A program made the position numbers and the translations under genes. Under the pieces are notes generated by a model. It saw only the letters and a list, made by a program, of their open reading frames with translations. It was not told the DNA's origin and did no database searches. Below are positions 14,720 to 22,206 of a stretch of 32,740 nucleotides of DNA, piece after piece. The stretch's first letter is position 1. The number at the start of each line of letters is the position of its first letter. The DNA is from a virus: the IMG/VR virus record IMGVR_UViG_3300010885_008217, positions 1 to 32,740 of that record; one strand, 5' to 3'.

Positions 14720-16740
14720 TAAAACTATTTGTTGAAAATCAAGAAGTTGATGTTAATGTTTCGTTTAGTACGTTGATAACATACGCTATTGATGACATTA
14801 AGGACTTCGGGGCAAAGAATACTAACTTTAGCAAAACGATTATCATACCAGGCACCAAGCGAAACAATGTATTGTTTGGAAATATCTTTAACATCAACTC
14901 GGCTAACGATTACAATAATGCATTTGATAATATAGGTGTTAACTTCAACGCTGCTCAGTCAGCAAGCGCGATAATCTTTGCAGATAATCTGCAGGTTTTC
15001 AAAGGTATCTTTCGCATCCTTGAAATTGTCATCGAAGATGGCTTTATCGAGTATGAGTGCGCAGTATTTGGTGAACTTGGTGGCTTTGTTGCTGCATTAG
15101 GCAATAAGAAAATTGAGGAACTTGATTTTAGTGCTTACAATATAGTTTGGAATTACACCAACATATCGGCATCATGGAACACGATAGCAGGATCAGGCGT
15201 TTACTTTCCGTTAATTGATTATGGGCAGTCAAGTACAAATAAGATTGATTTCGATTTCAAGACATTCAGACCAGCATTATACGTCAAGCAATACCTGACT
15301 AAGCTAGTGGAAGCATCAGGCTACACTTGGGACTTTCCTTTGTTAGCTACTGCGTTATTCGATAGGCTTGTAATTCCAAACAATGGACAACAAATAACTA
15401 AGTTATCCAATATCTTATTTGATGCTGATGCAACTGCTGCAACATACACGAGTATACAGTATGCAAGGTACACTGTCAGCACTCTAGGCTCATTTACTGC
15501 ATCAGTTAACAACGATGTGTTTACTTATACACCAGCTACTTCAATCGTTACTAATATTTATTGTGCCTATTCAGGCTTGATAAAGTCAACTACTTCAACA
15601 CCTACAACCGTAACTTTTTATCTGAAGCAGAACTCTACCATCTTGGCGCAGACAACTATTGCAGTTCCTACGACAAACATACCATTTGGAATTAATCTTA
15701 GTGTTGATAACATCACCTTCGCAACATCTGACAATCTAAAACTTGAAATATCTTCTAACGTAGTTCAGATTCAGCAGTTTGGCGGTGCGTTAACAGTATC
15801 ATCTTTAACACCTACACAAGTAGCGGTCAATTATGGTGATACTATTGTAATAAACGATACAATACCAAAAGGCATTCTACAAAAAGACTTTTTCAGTTCA
15901 ATTTGCAAAATGTTCAACTTGTATGTTTTTGAGGACTACAACGAAGAAAAGAAACTCAAAGTTGTTCCATTCATAGATTATTACGCTGATGCAACTGCGG
16001 TTGATTGGTCCTTAAAGGTTGATCGTGCCAAGCCTATGAAGATAAAGCCAATGTCTGAACTTAATTCACGATACTATCAGTACAAGTACAAGTCAGATAA
16101 TGACTATTACAATGACAACTATCGCAAGAAGTACAATGAGGAGTACGCAAGTTACATCTATGATAGTGAGTATGAATTTGCAAAGGAAACAACTTCGGTT
16201 GACATAATATTTGCTAGTTCGGTCCAGTATGGCAAGACTGGAACGGATAAATACTACCCAGCTATTTACAAACTATCTGACAATAACACTAAAGAAGATA
16301 GGATGGATTCTATTATTAGGATTCTTCAGGCTCAGAAGATATCAAGCGTAACATCGTGGAGCATATTAGTTAGCGGTAGTGTAATTGCATCGTTTAGTGA
16401 TTACGGTTACGCTGGACATTTAAACCATCCGACAAATCCAACATCTGACATCAACTTTGGTATTCCTAAAGAATTGTACTACAATGCAAGTGTTTACACA
16501 CAAGTAAACTTGTTCAATGTTTATTGGAGTTCATACCTGGCTGAAATTACTGATAAAGATTCAAGGCTCCTGACTTGTACAATGAAACTTGCTTACAAAG
16601 ATATCTACCAGTTGGACTTTAGTAAGTTGATTTGGATTGATGGAGTGTTGTATAGACTGAATAAAATAGTTGATTACAACGCAACCAATGAAGATACTTG
16701 TAGCGTAGAATTACTTAAAATAATTAATAGAATATACTAA
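14716..16740 (+). CDS. Large tail/baseplate protein
   Basis: The protein has 674 residues. The N-terminal segment FVENQEVDVNVSFSTLITYA, followed by NTNFSKTIIIPGTKRNN, is a recognisable opening of large tail proteins in Bacteroidota phages. A T/S-rich beta region follows, then a tyrosine-rich region (YYQYKYKSDNDYYNDNYRKK). The C-terminal strand-rich end is typical of baseplate hub-like proteins. The tape measure follows with a one-base TAATG overlap. Exact role (hub, distal tail or receptor-binding platform) is not resolved from sequence alone. Confidence 0.65.
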   Translation: MIKLFVENQEVDVNVSFSTLITYAIDDIKDFGAKNTNFSKTIIIPGTKRNNVLFGNIFNINSANDYNNAFDNIGVNFNAAQSASAIIFADNLQVFKGIFRILEIVIEDGFIEYECAVFGELGGFVAALGNKKIEELDFSAYNIVWNYTNISASWNTIAGSGVYFPLIDYGQSSTNKIDFDFKTFRPALYVKQYLTKLVEASGYTWDFPLLATALFDRLVIPNNGQQITKLSNILFDADATAATYTSIQYARYTVSTLGSFTASVNNDVFTYTPATSIVTNIYCAYSGLIKSTTSTPTTVTFYLKQNSTILAQTTIAVPTTNIPFGINLSVDNITFATSDNLKLEISSNVVQIQQFGGALTVSSLTPTQVAVNYGDTIVINDTIPKGILQKDFFSSICKMFNLYVFEDYNEEKKLKVVPFIDYYADATAVDWSLKVDRAKPMKIKPMSELNSRYYQYKYKSDNDYYNDNYRKKYNEEYASYIYDSEYEFAKETTSVDIIFASSVQYGKTGTDKYYPAIYKLSDNNTKEDRMDSIIRILQAQKISSVTSWSILVSGSVIASFSDYGYAGHLNHPTNPTSDINFGIPKELYYNASVYTQVNLFNVYWSSYLAEITDKDSRLLTCTMKLAYKDIYQLDFSKLIWIDGVLYRLNKIVDYNATNEDTCSVELLKIINRIY

Positions 16741-18380
16741 TGGCAGATGTAAACATAAAAGCCAGTATTACAGTTGATACTGGCAATACTGAAAGCAAAG
16801 TTCAAGGTGTTCAGACTGGGATGGAGAAAGCTGGCAAGACCATTCAAGATACGGGGAACAAAACTAAAGACACAACCAACAACTTCACCAAACTGAAAGA
16901 AGGTTTAGGCAATCTTCCAGGTCCCGTTGGTTCGGTTGTGAGTGCATTTGATGGCTTAAAAAAAGCATTTGTTGCAATCATTATGAATCCGGTTGGGTTG
17001 GTACTTGCTGGCATTGTTGCTACACTAGGATTGTTATACGCAGCATTTACGAATACTTTTGCAGGCGGGCAGAAGGTTGAGCAAATATTCGCTGGCATCA
17101 AGGCAACTGGGCAAAGTTTACTTGATAATTTAGATAAGATTGGTAGTGCTATTAAAAACGTATTCACGTTTAATTTTAGTGCTGCAAAGAAGGATTTGCA
17201 AGATATTGGTGATGCTGCGGTAAATGCCTATGGCAAGATGGCTGATTTGACTAAGACTGCTCAAGCACTTAAAAAAGAACAATTACAAAATGATTTAGAA
17301 GGTGCAGAACGTGCCAAGAAGTTAGCCATACTTCGTGAACAAGCAAGTGATGAAACAATCCCTGCTGCAAAGAGAAAAGCAGCATTATTGGAGTTAAGAA
17401 AGGATGCAGAGGAAAATGCAAAATCAGATATAAAACTTGCTAAAGATTATGCAGATAATCAAATAGCAATTTTAACACTTCAGAAGGATGGTGCTAAAAA
17501 GAACCAAGAAGAAATCAACAAGCTTAAGATTGAACAAATAAACGTTGAAACGGACAACGCAAACGAACTACGAAGGATTGCAAAGCAGATTACTTCGATT
17601 GAGAAGGAAGAACAACAAAAGCGAGCAGAAAACGCTAAAAAGTTAGCTGATGAACTAAAGCAGATTGAAGAAGGCAAAGAGAAGGCAAGGCAAGAAGGTT
17701 TTAAGTTTGATATGCTTGTTTTAGATCGTAGGGAAAAAATGGCAAAGCAAGCCATTGAAGATGCTAAGAAATTAGCTGAAGAAGAAGATGCAGAGTTAAA
17801 TAAGATGTTTGCACTTGAAGAACTTGATGCAAAGAGAAAACTTGATTTAAAGGATAAGAAAATAACTAAGGATAAAGAAGATGCTGCAAGTGTTGTTGCA
17901 TTAGAGAACGAGAAACGCAATGCTTTAAACTTAACTGGTCAAGCACTCAACGCAGTTGGTGAAATATTAGGCAAGCAAACGGCAGCAGGCAAAGCGTTAG
18001 GGACTGCAACTGCTTTGATTAATACTTTCTTAGGTATAACTGAGGTTTTAAGAAATAAAACCACATTACCTGAACCATTTGGATCAATTCAAAAAATTGC
18101 ATCAGTTACTGCATTAGCAGCAGCAGGCTTTTCGGCAGTTAAAGGAATTATGAGAACGCAAGTACCTGGCGGTGGTGGCGGAGGTGGCTCAGTTCCTGCA
18201 ATGACAACACCTTTGAATCCTGCTTTAAATATGCAAGGAACTCAACTTAATGCTGCAAGTATTGCAGGGATTGGTAACGCAGCAGCAGGCGGAATAAATA
18301 GAGCCTATGTGCTTGAGGCAGATATTAACAATAGTAACGAAAGACAATTCAGATTACAAAGAGCAGCAAGGCTCGGATAA
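16740..18380 (+). CDS. Tape measure-like protein
   Basis: The protein has 546 residues. An N-terminal TDTGN/KT-rich segment precedes a hydrophobic stretch at about 77-103 (AFVAIIMNPVGLVLAGIVAT). A long coiled coil, rich in K, E and A, spans about 165-400. A second hydrophobic region (ALGTATALINTFLGITEVL) and a seven-glycine linker follow before the end. This is the layout of tape measure proteins, which set tail length and are ejected with the DNA. At roughly 1.5 angstrom per residue the tail would be about 80 nm, short for a siphovirus. A minus-strand open frame of 146 codons inside the coiled coil is a codon-bias shadow. Confidence 0.75.
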   Translation: MADVNIKASITVDTGNTESKVQGVQTGMEKAGKTIQDTGNKTKDTTNNFTKLKEGLGNLPGPVGSVVSAFDGLKKAFVAIIMNPVGLVLAGIVATLGLLYAAFTNTFAGGQKVEQIFAGIKATGQSLLDNLDKIGSAIKNVFTFNFSAAKKDLQDIGDAAVNAYGKMADLTKTAQALKKEQLQNDLEGAERAKKLAILREQASDETIPAAKRKAALLELRKDAEENAKSDIKLAKDYADNQIAILTLQKDGAKKNQEEINKLKIEQINVETDNANELRRIAKQITSIEKEEQQKRAENAKKLADELKQIEEGKEKARQEGFKFDMLVLDRREKMAKQAIEDAKKLAEEEDAELNKMFALEELDAKRKLDLKDKKITKDKEDAASVVALENEKRNALNLTGQALNAVGEILGKQTAAGKALGTATALINTFLGITEVLRNKTTLPEPFGSIQKIASVTALAAAGFSAVKGIMRTQVPGGGGGGGSVPAMTTPLNPALNMQGTQLNAASIAGIGNAAAGGINRAYVLEADINNSNERQFRLQRAARLG

Positions 18381-18391
18381 AACAAAAATAT

Positions 18392-19420
18392 ATGAAGAAA
18401 TTACCAGTATTTGAGATGCTAATTGATGAAAATGATGATTCAGATTTGATGGTAGACTTTATCGCACTAGTGGACAAGCCAGCCATTCAAAAAGACTTTA
18501 TGAAGTTTGGTGAGGAGTTTATCAACCCAAGTAAAGGAGAACACAAAACTGAGTTCTTGCCTCGTTGTATTTCATACGTAATTAACGAAGGCAAAGAAAC
18601 TGAGCAAGCGGTTGCAATTTGTAACTCTTTATGGGATGAACATTTTGCTGAGGAATCGTACTCAGACTATCCTGACTCAGTTAAGAACAACGCTAAAGCA
18701 GCGTTGAAATACGCAGAGGAGAATGGATGGGGTTCTTGTGGCACTGAGGTGGGTAAACGCAGAGCTAACGATTTGTCTAAGGGTAATCCCATCAGTTTAG
18801 ATACGATAAAACGCATGTATTCCTATTTGTCAAGACATGCAGTTGATCTCGAATCTTCCAAAGGTTATGGGGATGGATGTGGTAAACTAATGTATGACGC
18901 ATGGGGTGGTAAGTCTGCACTTACTTGGGCAGAATCAAAGATTAACCAAATTGAACGCAAATCATTCGCAATTCAAAGCGAAGAACAACGTATTATCTCA
19001 GGTCCGTTAATGGTGGCAAATCAAAGAATAAAACGTTACGATGAAGAACGTGGGGAATACGAGGTATTCTTCAGTCCTGCTACCATCAAGAAGATTGCCA
19101 TCAAATTAGCTAAGAAAGGATTTCAAAACAATGTCAACTTGATGCACTCGGCAGATATGCAGTTGCAAGGAGTTACACTATTTGAGATATTCCAAAGCGA
19201 CAAAGAACGTGGTATTATGCCAATGAAAGGTTTTGAGGATTTGGCAGATGGTAGCTTATTCGGTTCAATGTATGTTGATAATGACCAAGCTTGGGACTTA
19301 ATAAAAGAAGGTAAAGTCAAAGGTTTTTCGGTTGAAGGTAACTTTGGCATGAAGGGCAAGGACAAGTACGATGAGCAGATGGAACAAATAATTTCAATTT
19401 TAAGTGAAACAAACGAGTAA
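18392..19420 (+). CDS. XkdF-like prohead protease with inserted domain
   Basis: The protein has 342 residues. The N-terminal LPVFEMLIDE to FIALVDKPAIQKDF (4-36) and the C-terminal RIISGPLMVANQRIKRYD (200-217) to GFSVEGNFG (311-319) match XkdF-like serine proteases. Candidate catalytic H252 is in NLMHSAD and S313 in KGFSVEG. Between them, residues about 48-190 form an extra domain with EHKTEFLPRCISYV (50-63), a CGTEVGKRRAN motif (116-126) and a CGKLMYDAWGG segment (163-173). That insertion carries several conserved cysteines (C59, C77, C116, C163). The enzyme should mature the prohead by cleaving scaffold or capsid. Scaffold and capsid genes follow, supporting the role. Confidence 0.75.
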   Translation: MKKLPVFEMLIDENDDSDLMVDFIALVDKPAIQKDFMKFGEEFINPSKGEHKTEFLPRCISYVINEGKETEQAVAICNSLWDEHFAEESYSDYPDSVKNNAKAALKYAEENGWGSCGTEVGKRRANDLSKGNPISLDTIKRMYSYLSRHAVDLESSKGYGDGCGKLMYDAWGGKSALTWAESKINQIERKSFAIQSEEQRIISGPLMVANQRIKRYDEERGEYEVFFSPATIKKIAIKLAKKGFQNNVNLMHSADMQLQGVTLFEIFQSDKERGIMPMKGFEDLADGSLFGSMYVDNDQAWDLIKEGKVKGFSVEGNFGMKGKDKYDEQMEQIISILSETNE

Positions 19421-19433
19421 AAACTACTATAAA
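19406..19433 (+). promoter_or_regulatory. Candidate late promoter element, imperfect copy 3
   Basis: GAAACA (19406-19411), a 16-base spacer ending CTAC, and TATAAA (19428-19433) match the spacing of the two elements that follow late-region terminators. It overlaps the protease stop codon and lies 15 bases before the scaffold ATG. It is the weakest copy, and no terminator precedes it. Confidence 0.3.
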
Positions 19434-19448
19434 CAATAAAGCAATAAT

Positions 19449-19979
19449 ATGTCAAGCAAAGAAGCAATCGAGAAAATTAAAAATATGTTATTCGGTGAAA
19501 TGCCAGTACAAGCACCAGCACCAGTACCAACACCAGTTGGATCAGGTCAAGTATTCGCTGATTATAAGTTGAAGGATGGTACTGTTGTATCTATTGATAA
19601 GGTTGAAATAGGTGGACAAGTTAACTTGAATGGCGAACCTGCACCAGATGGATATCATTTGCTAGAAGATGGAACTAAGATTGAAGTTCTTAGTGGTTTG
19701 ATAGTTGGAGTAGAGAAAGAACCTGCTGCAGTTGAGATGCCTGAAGAAATGAAGAAACTTCCAGTAATGTTTAGCGGACTTAATCAAGATTTCGTTGATT
19801 TGAAAAAAACCATTGATGCTCAAGCTAAGTTGATTTCAAGACAAAGCGAATCATTAAAGCAGATGTTTGCACTTGTTGAAACAATCGCAAACAATAGCAT
19901 CGAGCAACCGAAAGAGAAAGTGAAATCATTTGATGAAATGTCTGCACTAGAAAAGTTCAGAGCGCAAAGAAGTAACTAA
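19449..19979 (+). CDS. Scaffold-like protein
   Basis: The protein has 176 residues. It has a P/A-rich early segment (PVQAPAPVPTPVG at 19-31), a small beta domain (ADYKLKDGTVVSIDKVEIGG onward) and an acidic helical C-terminal half with a coiled-coil-like stretch (LNQDFVDLKKTIDAQAKLIS). It lies between protease and major capsid protein, the usual place for a scaffolding protein that organises prohead assembly and is removed on maturation. A capsid decoration role for the beta domain is an alternative. Confidence 0.6.
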   Translation: MSSKEAIEKIKNMLFGEMPVQAPAPVPTPVGSGQVFADYKLKDGTVVSIDKVEIGGQVNLNGEPAPDGYHLLEDGTKIEVLSGLIVGVEKEPAAVEMPEEMKKLPVMFSGLNQDFVDLKKTIDAQAKLISRQSESLKQMFALVETIANNSIEQPKEKVKSFDEMSALEKFRAQRSN

Positions 19980-19980
19980 T

Positions 19981-20157
19981 ATGTTAAAAATAAAAGAAGG
20001 TGTTGAGTTGTTTCCATTCGGGCATTCAAAGGATGCTGAACCACTAACATCAAAAAGCGAATTATCACAATCATCTTTGGAATTTTTGCAAGCAAAGTAT
20101 CCTGATGATGTTGAAGAAGTAAAAGAGGCTAAACAATTAAATAAAAATAAAAATTAA
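19981..20157 (+). CDS. Small protein between scaffold and capsid genes
   Basis: A 58-residue frame begins one base after the scaffold stop and ends three bases before the capsid ATG, filling an otherwise empty gap. The product opens MLKIKEGVELFPFGHSKDAE, contains ELSQSSLEFLQAKYPDDVEE and ends with a lysine-asparagine-rich tail. Tight fit on both sides and a normal amino-acid composition argue for a real gene. A structural or assembly role is inferred from position only. Confidence 0.6.
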   Translation: MLKIKEGVELFPFGHSKDAEPLTSKSELSQSSLEFLQAKYPDDVEEVKEAKQLNKNKN

Positions 20158-20160
20158 GTC

Positions 20161-21159
20161 ATGGCAATAAGTGCATCCATTGTAGATCTGAGAGGTAAGG
20201 CTTACGAGCCAGTCCTCACCGAGTTGTTGTTCGAGAACAACACCATTAACGATAATCTAGTTTCTTTCGAAACTGATGTTAAGAACGAAAGTATTTTTAC
20301 TGAGAACACGAATACTGTTGCTATGCAAGCATTTGCATCAGGCGCACCAAGTTCATCAGGTACTTTTACAATAACTGATACTGCGGTTACTCCAACCAAA
20401 GTAATGTATTACCAAGAGTTTGATCCTAACACTTTGAGACCTTCAAGGTTCAAGCGTTCAATGAGACCAGGTGCATGGGAAATCATGTCAACTGAGTTTG
20501 ATAGAACTGTTATGGCTGCTTATGGTAAAGAAATTTCTAGTGATTCTGAAATCAAGTTTTGGACTGGCGAAACAAGTGGTACTAAAACTGCAATAGCTGC
20601 TTTAACTCCAGGTTCTGGTCAAGGTTCAGTAGGTGCTGCAGAACAAACATGGGCTGCCGCTCAAACTGCTGGTCAGATTGATGGTGTTATTGCTAAAATG
20701 ATTTACAATAACGGTGCTTTAGGAACAAGAATTAAAGTTGCTGGAACTACTATTGATGCAACAAACATCGCTACTGAGTATGGAAAAGTTTACGCAGCTA
20801 TTCCTGCCGTAGTTCTTGCACAAGTTGAGAAGCCTTACATTTATGCTCCTTACGCTCACAAGCAGTTCATAAACATTTTTAATGTTAGTGCAACTTATCG
20901 TGATTTGTTCGCAGTTGATATTAAGGCTGACAAGTATTTCTACAACGGAGTTGAAATCAAGTTCGTTCCATTGTCTGCAAATGTTATCATAGCTGCTTTG
21001 CCTTCAAATTTAATTTGGGCAACTGATTTGCTAAGCGATATCAATCGTATGGAGATCAACAAGATTGCTAACAATCGTGAGGATATGTTTGTTAAGAACA
21101 TCTTTACTATTGCTGCACACGTTGCAAGACAATCTAACAACGTTCTTTACATCGGTTAA
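20161..21159 (+). CDS. Major capsid protein
   Basis: The protein has 332 residues, with an N-terminal MAISASIVDLRGKAYEPVLT and a long middle rich in A, T and G, as in abundant coat proteins. FDPNTLRPSRFKRSMRPGAW (about 87-106) and YIYAPYAHKQFINIFN follow the pattern of HK97-fold coat proteins in Bacteroidota phages. It sits after protease and scaffold genes, which agrees with the role. A perfect hairpin lies directly downstream, possibly stabilising this highly needed transcript. Confidence 0.75.
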   Translation: MAISASIVDLRGKAYEPVLTELLFENNTINDNLVSFETDVKNESIFTENTNTVAMQAFASGAPSSSGTFTITDTAVTPTKVMYYQEFDPNTLRPSRFKRSMRPGAWEIMSTEFDRTVMAAYGKEISSDSEIKFWTGETSGTKTAIAALTPGSGQGSVGAAEQTWAAAQTAGQIDGVIAKMIYNNGALGTRIKVAGTTIDATNIATEYGKVYAAIPAVVLAQVEKPYIYAPYAHKQFINIFNVSATYRDLFAVDIKADKYFYNGVEIKFVPLSANVIIAALPSNLIWATDLLSDINRMEINKIANNREDMFVKNIFTIAAHVARQSNNVLYIG

Positions 21160-21172
21160 TTGATTACTAACG

Positions 21173-21196
21173 AGAGCAGTTGAAATACACTGCTCT
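21173..21196 (+). other. Perfect 8-bp hairpin after the capsid gene
   Basis: AGAGCAGT (21173-21180) pairs with ACTGCTCT (21189-21196) around an 8-base loop. Only TAATTAAAA follows, with no T-run, so complete termination is unlikely. It may end a share of transcripts or protect the 3' end of capsid mRNA. The next ATG is 18 bases downstream. Confidence 0.55.
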
Positions 21197-21214
21197 TAAT
21201 TAAAATATACAAAT

Positions 21215-21727
21215 ATGCCGTGTGCATTAACTCAAGGATATAATTTAGATTGCCGGCTTAACTATGGCGGTGTAAAAGATATTTACCTTATCGAATTTGA
21301 AAATGTATCTTCAATAACACAATCCGCTGGTGTGGTTACTGCCATTACAAAGGTTGCGACAAAAGTTTTTAGAAAATATAATCTTATTGCTCACACTGCT
21401 GAAAACGATGAAGCACTAACTGCATCAAGGGAAATGGGAACTTTGTCTAATAAGCAGACAATTAAATTTCCTATAAACAAGATGACTGTTTCGGTACGTA
21501 ACGAGTTGTTTTTGCTTGCACAAAATAGACTCATGTTTGTTTTCACTGATGAGAATGGAATTAACTGGTTATATGGTGGTGATTATGGATTGACTCTTAC
21601 AACTGCATCTGCAAAGACTGGTAAGTTACTTGCTGATAGAAATGGTTATGAGTTGACTTTTGAAGGTGATGAAAAGAATCTTGCATACGAAGTCAATGCT
21701 GCAACTTTAGCGACATTGTTAACTTAA
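21215..21727 (+). CDS. Putative tail tube protein
   Basis: The protein has 170 residues and starts MPCALTQGYNLDCRLNYGGV. It is beta-rich, with alternating hydrophobic and threonine residues, as in tail-tube and other stacked-ring subunits. The start motif 'CALTqGY..dCR...GGvk' is one I recognise from structural proteins of Bacteroidota phages next to the capsid gene. Its own hairpin-preceded start and strong downstream terminator suggest it is expressed in quantity. It could alternatively be a capsid decoration protein. Confidence 0.5.
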   Translation: MPCALTQGYNLDCRLNYGGVKDIYLIEFENVSSITQSAGVVTAITKVATKVFRKYNLIAHTAENDEALTASREMGTLSNKQTIKFPINKMTVSVRNELFLLAQNRLMFVFTDENGINWLYGGDYGLTLTTASAKTGKLLADRNGYELTFEGDEKNLAYEVNAATLATLLT

Positions 21728-21754
21728 CTTCATGCTACCTTAGATTTATAGTAG

Positions 21755-21785
21755 TACCCGGTATATTGCCGGGTATTTTTTTTTT
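21755..21785 (+). terminator. Strong intrinsic terminator in the structural region
   Basis: TACCCGG (21755-21761) pairs with CCGGGTA (21769-21775) around a 7-base loop. Ten Ts follow (21776-21785). It separates the capsid/tube genes from the neck and portal genes. Confidence 0.85.
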
Positions 21786-21789
21786 AATT

Positions 21790-21818
21790 GAAACAAAATT
21801 AAGTTTTCTACTATAATA
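21790..21818 (+). promoter_or_regulatory. Candidate late promoter element, copy 2
   Basis: Four bases after a terminator, GAAACA (21790-21795), a 16-base spacer and TATAATA (21812-21818) precede the ATG at 21826. Copy 1 at 12267 has the same spacing, the same terminator-before, ATG-after context, and 22 of 29 identical bases by eye. The overlapping TTGAAA to TATAAT with an 18-base spacer would also suit a classical sigma-70 reading. Confidence 0.5.
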
Positions 21819-21825
21819 TAATAGA

Positions 21826-22206
21826 ATGCTACTTTACACAATAAATAGTCAATCGGATACCATTGTTACGCTAACGGAATCAACTACGTTAACGAATCCG
21901 TATTATTTATTTGTTTTCACAAATGTTAGCACCAAAGTTCAGTATAAAATAAACGTTAATTCAACATCTGATTCATCAACGTACAAGGATAGATTTAACG
22001 AATTTAGTTTTAACACGATTACACTTTTTGCAACTGCTCAGGCAGGGCAATTTTCATACGAGGTATATGAGCAGGCAAGTTCGGTTAATCTTAATCCGAG
22101 CGGTTTAAACATGGTTGAATGTGGCAAGATGCTACTACTACCAGCAACAAATTTAATAAAACAAGGATATGCGCCAACAGTTACGTATAAAGGCTACGGA
22201 GGTTAA
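21826..22206 (+). CDS. Small structural-region protein
   Basis: The protein has 126 residues, beta-rich and T/S/N-rich, with GQFSYEVYEQASSVNLNPSG near residues 74-93 and GKMLLLPATN after it. Similar short proteins occur among head and tail genes of Bacteroidota phages. It begins directly after a terminator and candidate promoter. It overlaps the portal gene by 38 bases. A virion or tail-related role is likely; no specific function is recognised. Confidence 0.6.
   Translation: MLLYTINSQSDTIVTLTESTTLTNPYYLFVFTNVSTKVQYKINVNSTSDSSTYKDRFNEFSFNTITLFATAQAGQFSYEVYEQASSVNLNPSGLNMVECGKMLLLPATNLIKQGYAPTVTYKGYGG

Noticed and set aside
17480-17920. 146-codon open frame on the minus strand within the tape measure gene
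   Set aside because: It is serine/leucine/phenylalanine-rich, the expected complement of K/E/A-rich coiled-coil codons, and has no overlap-type start or neighbours on that strand.
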